From: Miscanthus floridulus
Taxonomy: Eukaryota; Streptophyta; Magnoliopsida; Poales; Poaceae
Direction of reading: 5' to 3'
Assembly: GCF_019320115.1 (NCBI RefSeq)
Contig: NC_089589.1
Location: 17,113,641 to 17,177,640 of the forward strand
DNA: 64,000 bases
Position 1 is the stretch's first letter; each line of letters opens with the position of its first letter. The notes under the pieces were generated by a model. It saw only the letters and a list, made by a program, of their open reading frames with translations. It made no database searches and was not told where the DNA came from. Made by a program: the position numbers and the translations under genes. Below are positions 10,699 to 22,354 of the stretch, piece after piece.

Positions 10699-12538
10699 TC
10701 ACTCATCGCCATCACCATCACCCTCGTTGTCTGAGCGTGAAGCACCGGGTGGGCGAGAAGAACTCTATCCTAGAGCACCAATACCCCCGTAGAGACCCTG
10801 GCCACCAAAGCCGTAGTCACTGGTAGAGTACCTGGGGTCACTGTGGAAGATGTCCTACCAGAAGGCAGAACCCATCTCCTCTCCCGCACTAGGGCGTGGC
10901 TGCTGTGCCTGCTCCTGCTGAGGCTGCTGCCACTGAAAGAACTCAGCAAACTGTCTGTCATATCTGGCCTACTACTGCTCCTCAGTCTCTGGCTCACTAG
11001 CTGCTAAGACTGTGCCATCCGATAATGGAGACCTAGGAGGATCAAGCTCAAGTCTGGTAGCTAACTGCTTTAGAGTCCTAGTGTCCTTCCTTCTAGCCCC
11101 CTCTCCTTCCTCTACCTAGACTCAATGCCCCGCTGCCTAACCTGAATGTCTTGGCAGATCCCAAAGATGGAACTAAAGAACTTACGGATAGGCGAGGGAG
11201 GACTGCCACATCCTGAGGAAGAACATGAGTGAGAACCACATGGCAGAAGGGAAGCTCCTCCTACTAGTGCACCACCGGTAGGTGCATCTACCATAGCTGC
11301 AGCTGCTGCTTCCCCTAGACCTGCTGGAGGTATCCCTGTCTTAGGCAAGTCTACAACAATCTTCAGGGCCTTGTGAATCTTGTCATACTCGAATGTGTGC
11401 CCTGTGACCTGCTCAATCATATACATGATATAAGGAGCAAATCCACAGCCCTTGAGGGGCCTCTCACCTACACTTCGGATCTCACACCAGATAAAGTTAA
11501 AAACACTGAAAGGTCGAGCATCAGGTGCCATCCTATGGAGCAGGTTCCTGGAGTAATCTGTGATGTTTCCCTTATCTCCACCCTTGCAATCAATGGTCTT
11601 CTTGAACATCCTGTCCAGGTATCTATAAGTAGAGTGAAGACCTAGAACCTTGCCCACTGCTCCTCTCTCACCTCCTGGTGGGTACATGTAGGCCAGCTGC
11701 TCTGGAGGAAGTACCTATTCTATGTGAATCTTATCCCTCTGGATATCATCCTTTGAGAAGCCAAGCTGGGCGATGAATACATCATAATCAACACTGTACC
11801 ACTGGCCCTCAAGCATCCAGTGCATCCACCTCTCATCCTCCTCGACGAATAGAGTAGCATAAAACTGAGCTACCACCTCTGTGGTCCAGTCATGCTAGAA
11901 CTCCATGATCTCATAAACTCCTGTGCACTGGCAAATGGCAATAGCATGATCAACTGAGGCCTTCTGCAACTCTCTGATGTACTGTCAGTCTAACCACTAA
12001 GATTTGGCTACCACAGGAGAATCACACTGGAGTAGAAGTCCATGTGAAAGGCTATCTGGAAGCGGTGATCATACTGAACCTTAGGTAAGCCTCTCGGATC
12101 TACTCTTCTCTTATCTCTGGCTTTCCTGGTCATGCCCTTTGCCCTGTAGTCAACTCTAGAAACATAAGAGGGCACATTAGGCAGACGTGTCTCAAGAAGA
12201 CCATAATGCATACCCTGACCAGGCTGGTGCTAAAATGGAGGTACTGGCTCCTCCTCCTCAATCTCCAGCTCCTCATCTAAGCTGTCACCATCTGAGCCTC
12301 TGTTAGTGCTCTTCCTCTTTCTATCTTCTCTGGGCTCCACTCTGAACTCATCAGTATCAATGTCAGAAGAAGTGCTCCCTAACCCCTCTGCATACTGAGG
12401 TGCTGCACTAGAGGTAGCTCTGGTAGACCTCCTGCTGGTCGACTCGAATCTAGGATGCATTTCCTGTCTTGCCTTCTTGTATTTTTCTAGTGCTGGATCA
12501 TGCCTATGCTTGGACCTAGGCTCCTATCTTCCACTCAT
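10699..12538 (-). pseudogene. Sirevirus accessory ORF (putative plant transposon protein), amber-riddled
   Basis: This decayed frame lies between gag and the 3' LTR, in the place where Sireviruses may carry an extra ORF downstream of pol. It starts at the ATG at 12538 and ends in TGA at 10699-10701, about 610 codons. The N-terminal ~100 residues are acidic and Arg/Ser-rich (ESTSRRSTRATSS, EELEIEEEEP). The centre (about 12200-11340) contains YRAKGMTRKARDKRRVDPRG, FYATLFVEEDERWMHWMLEG and HRMAPDARPFSVFNFIWCEI. From memory this resembles the large grass family annotated as putative plant transposon protein (Transposase_32-like). The C-terminus is Gln-rich. Two frame changes (about 11990 and 11112) and in-frame stops at 12524, 12230, 12008, 11895, 11715, 11112, 10972, 10969, 10855 and 10765 break it, and every one is TAG. 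Its molecular function is unknown. Confidence 0.75.
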
Positions 12539-12539
12539 G

Positions 12540-14600
12540 GTTGTTGTCCTGTATCCAAAGATTTGCAAGAAATTTTAGATACATGCCCAAAACTTAATCT
12601 TGAATTGCAATTAGACGTAGAATCTTTTATCCATGGTTTTACAATCACCTTGACATACCACTGTCACTAGGTTTGCAAAACGTAGATACAAAAGAAACTA
12701 AGCCTAATATATAACTATTGAATTGGATTCAATCAAAGGGAAGCAGTGGCCTGCTCTGCTGGCTCATATCAGACGTGTCCGGTAGGCATATCGGACACGT
12801 CTGGTATGCGCGCTCAGCAACCCTAACTAGGGTCCTTGGATTCAACCCATCACAGATCAATTCCAAACTTTGGGCATTGCTTCTATATCACCAATGCAGC
12901 ATATTGACTAAAGGAATTTCAAAACCATGCTCTAACCACGTAGATCGGATGAGATCCAGGATTAGGGTACCTTGAGAGAAGAGATGAGAAAGTGATGTGA
13001 AATCCAAATCCCCGGGCCTTCAACCTTGATGCAAGCCTTCTCCAATGCAATCTCCCTCTCTCCCTTTTCTTGGTGAAGGCCTCGGTCGCCCTAGGTGAGA
13101 AGGAGGGCGTCGGCTAGGTTGGTTGGAAAGAGATAAAACTGGCCAAAGGGGTACGCTTTGTCTTATAGCCCCTCTCATACCGGACACGTCCGGTAGCATA
13201 CCGGACACGTCCGGTATACGCGGGCTGGCCCAAGTTGTTCCAAAAAGGTGTTTTCTCTCTTCCAAACCCCTTCTATGTTATTTCTGAGTCCAAAAAGGTA
13301 TATAATCTTGATCCAAACTCAATATCATCACTTTTCTTATCCAATCCCATGAAATGATTTTCTCTTTTCCAAATATTTAGCATAAACATGATTTTGCTTA
13401 CTTGAGAGAGATATAGAGAGACATAGTAGAATGTAGACTTAAGAAATCCATGTCATGTGTAATTAGCCAATCAAACAATCAAGGAGAGCTATAATTATCA
13501 CATGACAAGGCTGGGTCACAAAGACCAAGATCCAAATAGATTTTCCAAAATCACACTTCCTATGCATACTTGTTAGGGATTTTTGAAAAACTTCTAACCT
13601 ATGTCACACAAATGCACATTCTAACATATAAAGGGCCTTAGATGCACTTACAATGCATGTATGTAAATACATACCTTTGCCTTGAGCCCACAAGAATACC
13701 ACTAAGAAGATACATAGCATGATAATCTTTATGTTGACCTTAATTGCCAAATAATCATGCTAGATACATTTTCATCCAAAGGACTACAAAGAATGCTAGA
13801 TAAATTTGTTAGTCCACAAAGTGCAAAATAGAAACTGTGCTCCCCCTAAATAAGTGCTTTAAGTAATTTGAATAACTTTCAACTAGCACTTTATTCTTTT
13901 AAGAATTTGAGAGTCAATTTTCTATTTTTGAACCATACCCAAATAATTTGCCATATTTAAATTTAAGTACAAGAGATGCTCACAATCCACTTAGATTTGG
14001 TAAATCACAAGCTTCTGAGTAAATTAATGATATATGAAAATATATGGATCAAAGACTCAGTTGTAATCCAATTAGTGTTCTGGTTCCTGCAATACCGGAC
14101 ATGTCCGGTAGGTATACCGGACACGTCCGGAATACGCAAGACAGAAACATTGTCTTTCTGTCCCTAGCCATACCGGACACGTCCGACTGTAATACCGGAC
14201 ACGTCCGATAGGTGTAGGTTAGAAACAGATAACCTGCTGCTTGTGATTCTTCGTTTTAGCTATAGTATTTATTTTATGCCCTGCATCTCACCAAATTAAT
14301 TGCTTTACTAGAGAGCCATTAAAAGCATCATATGGCAAAATAAAATACTTTTCAATTGAATCTAACTTACCACTTTCAATATTTCACAAATATGCCTATT
14401 AGTGAACTATTGAGCACAAAACGAACAAAGTGGCTATCCTATAAGGTTTAGGTACTTGTTACCAATGGTGAGGATGAAATAGATGATTTATTCAATAAAT
14501 TATCTTCGGGTCAACTATATAAGAGACTATGATAAGAATTGGTTGATAGATTGAGTGAATATTATCAATTTGCTTGCTCAACCACCCCGAAGCCTTCATC
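12540..14600. other. Non-coding Sirevirus internal region with palindromes
   Basis: No coding frame is credible in this stretch. It contains CCGG-type palindromes singly or in close pairs: a degenerate pair near 12770-12800, and clear copies at 13178-13195, 13199-13216, 14093-14110, 14115-14132, 14171-14188 and 14193-14210. A polypurine box on the minus strand lies at about 13840-13848. In an autonomous Sirevirus, pol would be expected in this region. Confidence 0.7.
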
Positions 14601-14603
14601 TCA

Positions 14604-16737
14604 TCACCAAGTACATACATCATTAACATAAGCACACTTTGGTACCCAACTCTTGTTGGGTCCTTTTGAGTTAGTCAACAAGTGCTTAGGCACCCAAATG
14701 GCTTTAGCACTGGTTTGTGGTGAACACATCACCTTGCTAGTGCTAGCTCCATTTGTGGTCTTCCTAAGCATATCATTATAAACAAATGTGTTCGACTTAG
14801 GAGTGTTACCATTTGGGCATTCATAGCTTAGATGCCCCTTTCTTCTACAAGCATAGCATATGCGACCTTTGTTTGCTCTATGCTTGTTTTGCTTGTATGG
14901 ACATCTATCAACCTTGTGGCCCATCTCATTGCATCCATAGCATCTTCTTGTTGCAACTTGGGCTTCCTTTCTTGCCTCTTTGTACATTGGGCATTTCTTG
15001 GTAGGATGCCCCAATTTCTTGCTCATGGGACAAGCACTTTGTCCATCACTTTTCTTTTGGTTGGCCAACTTGTTTGAGGCCTTTTGTTTGGCCGCTTCAC
15101 ACTTGTCGGCCCAACTCTTGTGTGGACACATAGCCCACTCATGTCCATATAATCCACAACCATAGCATAATCTTTTTCCATGTTTCTTGCTCTTGGTTGT
15201 GTTGGCCTTGCTTGAAATGTGATTCTTTTGTTGGGCTTTGGAGGAAGCAAGGGTTGAACCCTTCTCAAGCTTCTTCACCATGTTATCACGGTTATCTTGA
15301 GAAGGTTGTGCTTTCTCCTTATCCTTCAACCGAATCACATCTTTCTTTAACCCTTTCACATCTTCTTTGAGCTCTATGTTTTCTATAAGATTTTGCTCAA
15401 TCGAAGATTGGCTTGCTTGAGGAGCACACTCATTAATACAAGAAATATTTAATTGAGATGGTGTACTAGTGAGTGAATGTGTAAGAGGTTGAGAAAATTT
15501 TACCGACGTGATCACAACCTCATGAGCGACCTAAAGCATGATGCTTGATTCTACAACTTCCTCATCAGAGCACTTTAGATGAACATAGTTTGCTTGTAGC
15601 ACATTATACTTGCTTGATAGTTCATCTAGCCTTGCCTTGAGCTCAAAGTTTTCCTTTTCTAGTTGTGAAACACTAGAAGAGGAGTTAGTAACTAAAGCAT
15701 GCTCAATTGATAATTTTTTATACCTTTCACTTAGAGCCTTTAGTTCTTCCATCTTGGAGATGAGAAACAATTCTTGCTTTTGAAGTGATTGCTCTTGCTT
15801 CTCAATCTCTAGTTAGTAACTAAAGCATGCTCAATTGATAATTTTTTTATACCTTTCACTTAGAGCCTTTAGTTCTTCCATCTTGGAGATGAGAAACAAT
15901 TCTTGCTTTTGAAGTGATTGCTCTTGCTTCTCAATCTCTTCTTCAGGCTCATCATTCTTTTCAACTATCTTCATGATGATCATCTTGTCTTTGCGGTTGA
16001 GATGATCAAGGTTGTAGTTGTCTTCAACTTCAACATCACTCTCATCTTGATCATCTACTTGTGCTTTCTCCTTTTCTTGATCTTTCTTGTTACTCTTCTT
16101 CTTGCTCTTCTTGGCCATGAGACACAAGTGATGAGTGTCATGTGATACTGATGTTGACTCATCACTTGGTCGCCACTGGGCTTGAGCATCGTTGCAAACA
16201 GCTGCTTGCTGCTCTGCTGCCTCGGCCATACCGAACACGTCCGGTAGGCAGGTATGTGCAGGCAGACAGTAGGTCATGCGCTGCTTGCACTTCTTGCTCT
16301 GGCTCGGCGCTCTTGAGGTCTTGTGAGGCTTCTTCGTTGTATGAAGAAATAATGGACATACTTTCCATTGACTCGATCTCAAGTGCATCATCACATTTGG
16401 ATTTTCCATATAAATCAAAAAGTCTAGTCCAAATGAGATGAGCACTCTCCGGAGGTGGTTGTCCATTGAAGATTGCCTCATCTTGAACCTCTACACTCAA
16501 TGTACTCAAAATGATATTAATAGCTTGAGCATTGAGTTGCATGCATATCTCTTCCTCTTTTGACAAATTTTTGTAGTTGCTCCAATAAACTATAGGAAGA
16601 GGTATGCTTGCATCCACAATATGCTCAACAAGAGGACTAATATATCTAAAAGCATTGAGTACATGAATTGACCAAGGTAGAAAGTTTGAACCATCATTTT
16701 GGAGAAGCACTGGCTCCAACTCGATAGGCGTCGACAT
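14604..16737 (-). pseudogene. gag: Sirevirus gag polyprotein with four zinc knuckles, frameshifted
   Basis: This would be the nucleocapsid and capsid protein. The ATG at 16737 is preferred over 16788 because the latter overlaps the primer site. Residues 1-~190 show the Copia gag/UBN2 pattern (LLQNDGSNFLPWSIHVLNAF, then LIWTRLFDLYG). A +1 frame change between about 16300 and 16170 leads into a Lys/Glu-rich coiled-coil section (about 16130-15540). Within this, 15684-15811 is repeated as 15812-15939 (128 bp), with T6 in one copy and T7 in the other, which shifts the frame. A TAG at 15531-15533 follows. The last part carries four CCHC knuckles (CYGCGLYGH..., CPMSKKLGH..., CYGCNEMGH..., CYACRRKGH...) between about 15170 and 14810. 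The frame ends in TGA at the 14604 end. No protease follows it. The copy is broken in at least three places. Confidence 0.88.
15684..15939 (-). repeat. 128-bp tandem duplication inside Sirevirus gag
   Basis: GTTAGTAACTAAAGCATGCTC starts at 15684 and again at 15812. The two 128-bp units are almost identical but differ in a T run (six against seven). Since 128 is not a multiple of three, and one copy has an extra T, the duplication disrupts the gag frame. Confidence 0.9.
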
Positions 16738-16770
16738 CCTTTTCTCACGATGGTAAAGCTTTAGGTGAGA

Positions 16771-16788
16771 ACCTCGCTCTGATACCAA
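16771..16788 (-). other. Primer binding site (initiator tRNA-Met)
   Basis: The minus strand reads TTGGTATCAGAGCGAGG next to the 5' LTR end, with one spacer base. TGGTATCAGAGC is the standard plant Copia site complementary to the 3' end of initiator tRNA-Met. It fixes the direction of the element. Confidence 0.92.
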
Positions 16789-16789
16789 T

Positions 16790-19111
16790 TGAAAGGACCT
16801 AGGATGCCGCCTAGAGGGGGGGGGGTAAATAAGCGTTTCTGAAAATTAACACCTTTTAATGCGGAAACAATTAGAAAAGAGTGTTTCCAAAATGGAAACT
16901 CCAAATTAAGAGTAATATCACCCCTCACAAGTTAGCCACAGAGTAAACAAGGTATAAAGAATATATCTAGAAGCTACAACCCTACAACATAAAGTTAGAA
17001 CAGAGAATAAATATTTTCAGCACAGGCAGGGAATACCGGACGTGTCCGATATGAATACTAGACGTGTCCGGTATACACGATTTCTGCAGAGCATCCCCAA
17101 ACTTGCTTCTTTCGATTTCTATCTTCAAGCCAAACTGCAGGTACCTACTAGAGATGACAATATACACAGAAAACTTGCACAAGAGCTAGAGCAACACAAA
17201 TATCAAATGAAATGTGAATTGAGACACGATTTTTGTTTTACCGAAGTTCGGACTTGTTCGAGTCCTACTCTCCGTTGAGGGGGCTGCGGGCGACCCAGTG
17301 AAGGTCAGCCCTAGAGGATACCACAAAGGTCACTCTATTCGGAATCTTTTCCAACTCCTTTTCCTCCTTCCACTAGTTGATTCCGAGGCGGCGGAATCGA
17401 CCGTTACAAACTTTTCGAGGCACACCACAATCTCTTGGGTGCTCTCTAGCGACACCTAGCCATCTAGGACCAAAGAGTCTAAGAGTAACAAATGCAAATC
17501 ACGAGATTGACAATATGCACAAGTGCTCAAGTGGTGGCTTTCTCTCTTTTTCAAATTCTCTCTTAACCCACAAATGGATTTTGCGATTTGGATCACACAC
17601 TCACTAAGAGAGGGTTTAGGAGAGTTGGCAAGACTCAAAAAGGTGCTAGAGGATCAGCAGAATCAGCAGCCTCCAAAGGTGGAGGCTTGGGGGTATTTAT
17701 AGCCCTCTTGAAAAACTAGCCGTTTTATAGCCGTTACCATACCGGACACGTCCGGTATGCATAGTATGACTTACACTGCGCCAACGGTAACTGAGTTACA
17801 ATGTCAATGTGAGACGTCAGAACTCTCGATGAGTGTCGGAACTTCCGACCGTCGAAACTCCCGACTCACGTCGGAACTCCCGACCCTAAGCATATTTGAA
17901 AACTATGGTAACTGAGTTAAAGTATGTGAGGTGTCGGAACTCCCAACGCATGCCAGAACTCCCAACTATCGTCGGAATTCCCGACCATCAAGGCATTTTG
18001 AAAACTAGCCGTTGGCCTCTGGCCGTCCATACCGGGCACATCCGGTATGACCAGGACAGTGAATATTTCCAAGTCAGTTAAGCGAGAGATGTCGGAACTC
18101 CCGACCAGTGTCGGAACTTCTGACCGTCGGAACTCCCGATGAACCAACATGAGAACAACAACTTTATCATTGCTGGGCAAATACCGGACACGTCCGGTAT
18201 CAATACCGGACACGTCCGGTATTGCTAGACCAGTAAAAAATCAGTTAGCTCTTTTGTCTCTCAAACACTCAAAACTCACATGGGTTGGCATGAGCACTTA
18301 TGAATGATTATCTATCAACATGATGCATCCCTCTTAATAGTACGGTATACATATTAAACTCAAGATCAAAGGAAAAATGGATTTATACCACTTGAGTTAA
18401 TCTCTTTTGAATTGATGCCGTGTCTTTAAATCTTCATCAAGTGAGGGTGTCAACATGTTGATATTGATCTTTTCAGTTGAGCATAGCCATCTTGAGCACG
18501 TGACTTGATTCCATTCATCAAATATGAAAAATCCCAAATGTATCAAGTCACTTCCATCAAATACTCCAATAGTGATTTGATCCTCCACATCAATATGACC
18601 ATCATAGCTCGATTAGTACCTCAACTAAATGCAAGTACTTCCTTCTTCACCCTAGCTAGGTTCTTCGGCTGCCAAGTCGTCGCTTGCCCTTCACCCTTGC
18701 TTAGTACTTTGAAGCCTTTCCTTGCTATCTTCACCATCTCAAGCCATCAAGTCACATCTTGTGTTGAATCATCCATTCATTTGTATTGTTATCTTTTTCA
18801 ATTCAATTTAGCAAGTTTCAAATATGAGACTGTTCCATATGCAATCCCTCATGTCTCATCAACTAATTTTTTGAGCTTGCTTTCACATAGTACATGGAAA
18901 TCCCACAACAAATAAGTCTTTGGATAAATTCCATTTGCATTATTGTCTTGTGCTTGAACTAGATTGTTTATACAACAACACATCATTTTGGCTTTCATTA
19001 AGTACCTGTGAGATAACCTATTACCTGTCCACACTTAGCAAGCAGGTTAGACCTTTAATCACATTGTTATTCAATCATCCAAAACCCACTAAAGGGCTAG
19101 ATGCACTTTCA
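16790..19111 (-). repeat. 5' LTR of Sirevirus-like element
   Basis: The minus strand starts TGAAAGTGCATCTAGCCC, the familiar Sirevirus LTR start, and ends AGGTCCTTTCA. It is 2322 bp long. CCGG-type palindromes lie at 17034, 17740, 18030, 18182 and 18204, with numerous TCGGAACTCCCGA-type repeats between 17820 and 18150. It lacks the 887-bp duplication seen in the partner LTR. Confidence 0.9.
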
Positions 19112-19116
19112 GATAG

Positions 19117-22100
19117 ACTTCCCTAAAAAACATCTCTTGCCATGTTGCTAAATTATTTTGGTTGTCTCTACCTTTAAGACATGCTCAATTTGCTAAATAA
19201 CAATCATGTTCTTTCATCTCTGTTTGAGTAAATCTTTATAGTGCTTTCATGTTACCTTTGTCTGCCATAGTAAGTTTTGGTTTGGAAGTACTCGACATAC
19301 TTTCAAAGGTTTTTTAAATTAAGCGAGGTGCTTAGGTTAAAATGCCTTACTTAATCAGACTAGACATGGAGTCCAGTTTGGTTATTGAACTAAAAAATTG
19401 CTTTAGCAGATACTAGATATTTTGTTGGACTAACCCCATGCAGGAAACTCTCAATTTAATTTGGGTAAGTCACAAGATGAATTCAAATCGGAGATGTAGT
19501 AAGGCACATGTCGAACTCCAATAACATGGTGCAAGGAAGACACACCTCATTCATCATGGATGAAAGAACTGTAAGTACCAAAGATCATTCACTTTGTCTT
19601 TAGCTGCAAGTTACCTTTGCCTTGAAGCCATGCTTGTATAGAACACGATAAACAAAAACTATGCTAAAATAATTCTAACACTATATTTTGATTAGCATAG
19701 AGGAAAATTACAAAATTCTGGACAAACAACCCATGTTTTAAAATTGTATTTTCCTTCGAGTATGTGTTGTCCACTAATCCTTTGCAGGCATAAAATAATG
19801 AGTGAGGCGGAAGGTCCAACAAAGTGGCGAGATCGGAGAGTATAAAGATGGCATGATAAAAGGATGAGAAAGGAAGGGTGCAATCTAGGCGACAAGAAGC
19901 TCATAACTGTGAGGCCAGACGAACAAGGAAAACTTCAAGTAAAAGGGAAGGACCATCACGAGCCATCTACCCTTTGCCATATGGTGTCATCATGCTCCAA
20001 TGACAAAAGTAACATCCAAAGGTAAATGGTCATTACTTAAAAAGTTTTTTCTTGATTCTGGTATGCATATAATTAAGAGACAAACACGATTGAGTTGCAC
20101 TTCCTTGATCCAACCTGATTAACTCAACACGTTTAGTTTTTTAAACTTGTTCCTAGCACCACTTTCTGGATCTCATAGTCTTAACCAAATAAGCTGAAAA
20201 GTGCACATCCTATCTCTGGAAGATGATAGTCATAATCATGTAAAGTTTGATATATTATGTAAAGATAGGCAATCCTTTCATAGGTTAAGCAACTCAATCT
20301 TTTTTGCCAAATGTACTTAAATGCTACATTCATGCACAATCTTCTGATCCTTTCACCCATGATATAAATGAACACATCACATAACATCAACTTCATCTTG
20401 TTCAGCGTGCCTAAGGATAGAGAAGAATAAATAAAGTTTTGGTTCTGTTGGTGTTTTTTCACCAGCAGAGCCCATACACTTGATCTCTACCTTGTCTTTA
20501 TGAGTAGGACACACTTCAAGCAAAGTGTGGGGGAGTTAGTTGATTCTCCAAATTTCTACAAAGATTTGAACTTGTCAAACCAAAAGCAAAACTCAAAACC
20601 AAGATGGATTTGGTAGAAGGAGGTGACATCACCATTAGAAGCGTCGTCACAAGAATTCTCATCTTCAGAGCAAACCAAGGTACTTGATCAATGAACTTCA
20701 CGAGGAGAAGTCCGGTTCGAAGGACTTACAATACTGAACCCTCACCGAAAGAGTTAGCTTGGGGGAGAAGCATCCTCGTGTATCCAGGTAAGTATATTTC
20801 CCCTTTTTTTAGTTTTAGTTTCTTTTTATTAGTTAAAAATGATGAATAAAAAACAAAATAAAAATTTATCTTTGCTTTAGTCATAATGTGTGATCTAGTA
20901 AAATCAAAAACAAAATAAAAGCTGTGTCTAGTTTGCTTTAATGTGTTTTTAAGAGTTGTTAGCAAATATAGAGGACTCAGAATAATTTCTTAAATGAAAA
21001 TAATGAATAGTTGCTCTGTTGTAATTCCTTTTAAGTACCTAGTTTTCTGCCTCGAATTCTCCTGAGTTTTGGATACGACTGATTTGATATAAAGATTTAC
21101 CCTGAACTTGAAACTCGTGGGTAGCGAATGCTTGATCTAAGTCTAGGTAATTGACAGATATGATATGAGAAGGTCTGAGCTGCTGTTTATCTTGTTCTAA
21201 GTCACATTAAAGTTTTGGAGATTTATCTTTTAAAAAACACAAAAATGCTACATGATGATTTCCTGTATGACAAAGCTTGAATTTTCACCAGAGCCATACA
21301 TGTTATTTATGCTAGGAAAACCTTCGTATATATGCTGCTTGCTTTTGCATTAAGTTTTGTCAAGCTTTGTTGACCCTTATAAGAGATTTGTCATTCTCTT
21401 AAAATCAAGATCACGTACACACCACCCAAATATGCACTACCCCTACACTGGGGGTAGACACAAAAACATGCTTTCCATCTAGATCCACCAAAAAATGTTA
21501 TATTCCTACATTGGGAGTGAACAACAAAAACATGCTTGATAGGTTTTTCATCCACCAAATAAATGTTCCGAGTTCTTGTTGCTATCTCTCAAAGTTTTAT
21601 TTCAGAAAAGAGACATGGGGCTATGCAAAAGTTATTCATAAGAAAAAAAAGAGTTGAGAAAAAATGGACAAATGTTCGAGATATCTAAAACAATGGGTAC
21701 TTAGATGCCCGCCTAAAAAAAGAGAGAGATGAATAAGATAGCCCCTGTTCTCTAGCAGTTATTTCCAAGTTTCAAAAGAGAGATAAGTTTTCAAGGAGCA
21801 AAGTAGAATTAGGTTAGCCACCATATATATCCACCATATATCCACACACATGCACATCTTGATTTGATTGTATGACTCAACTCTCTTTGGATCCATTGTT
21901 TGACTTTACAATATATGCATTGTAAGTATGCTCTAGCTTTCTCCCTACCTATGAACTCCACATAAGCCCTAGTAGTAGGAAGAGAAAAGGCATAACATCT
22001 TTATTGCCTTGGTGAGGATCCGCAAATACCATATATATTGAGAGACTTGAGAGTGTCATACAATGGAATCTCTGAGTTTTATTTTGAAAACTTATAAAAA

Positions 22101-22340
22101 CTCTGGAACAATAGTGGAACAAAGAACTTGAGACATAGTGCTTGACTTGATCGTTCTGTCTTTCAATTGCTCAAGATCCAAGTGAAGGCTGAGAAGCCCT
22201 ATGATTGAAGGTAATATGGGTAAGTTTGAAAGTCAGATCAGTTTATTCTAATCTGGAGGAGTACTTTTGAGGCGTGAAAACATTGTGGCAACTTCTGATC
22301 CATTGCTGAGTTTAGCTTTGCTCAGGGACTGGCAAAGGTT
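19117..22340 (+). other. Non-coding 3' internal region of Athila-like element
   Basis: This 3.2-kb stretch lies between the Sirevirus insertion and the Athila-like polypurine tract. It is AT-rich and has only short ORFs with no RT, integrase or envelope-like motif. Purine boxes AGTGTGGGGGAG (about 20523) and TTAGCTTGGGGGAG (about 20755) echo the terminal PPT and may be additional priming sites. Two related segments (CTACACTGGGGGTAGACA near 21445 and CTACATTGGGAGTGAACA near 21506) form a local repeat. Confidence 0.6.
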
Positions 22341-22354
22341 AAGCTTGGGGGAAC
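22341..22354 (+). other. Polypurine tract of Athila-like element
   Basis: AAGCTTGGGGGAAC abuts the 3' LTR and is the plus-strand priming site. Similar CAAGCTGGGGGA sequence also occurs at 6853-6864, immediately next to the Sirevirus insertion point. Confidence 0.8.

Larger units (their letters stand above)
6869..19111 (-). mobile_element. Sirevirus-like Ty1/Copia LTR retrotransposon, gag plus accessory ORF, no pol
   Basis: This is a complete insertion on the minus strand with LTRs at 16790-19111 (5') and 6869-10047 (3') and a perfect 5-bp target duplication GATAG (6864-6868, 19112-19116). It has a tRNA-iMet primer site, a polypurine tract, at least four further upstream polypurine boxes and many CCGG-type palindromes, all typical of Sireviruses. 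The order on the minus strand is 5' LTR, PBS, gag (16737-14604), about 2 kb non-coding, accessory ORF (12538-10699), PPT, 3' LTR. No Copia protease, integrase or RT motif is found in the 4.5 kb between gag and the 3' LTR, so the element is non-autonomous. It inserted into the internal region of the Athila-like element. Confidence 0.92.

Noticed and set aside
7110..18221. The regularly recurring palindromes as a CRISPR-like array
   Set aside because: Spacing is irregular, the DNA is plant nuclear, and the motifs lie in LTRs and internal DNA of a Sirevirus where such palindromes are known.
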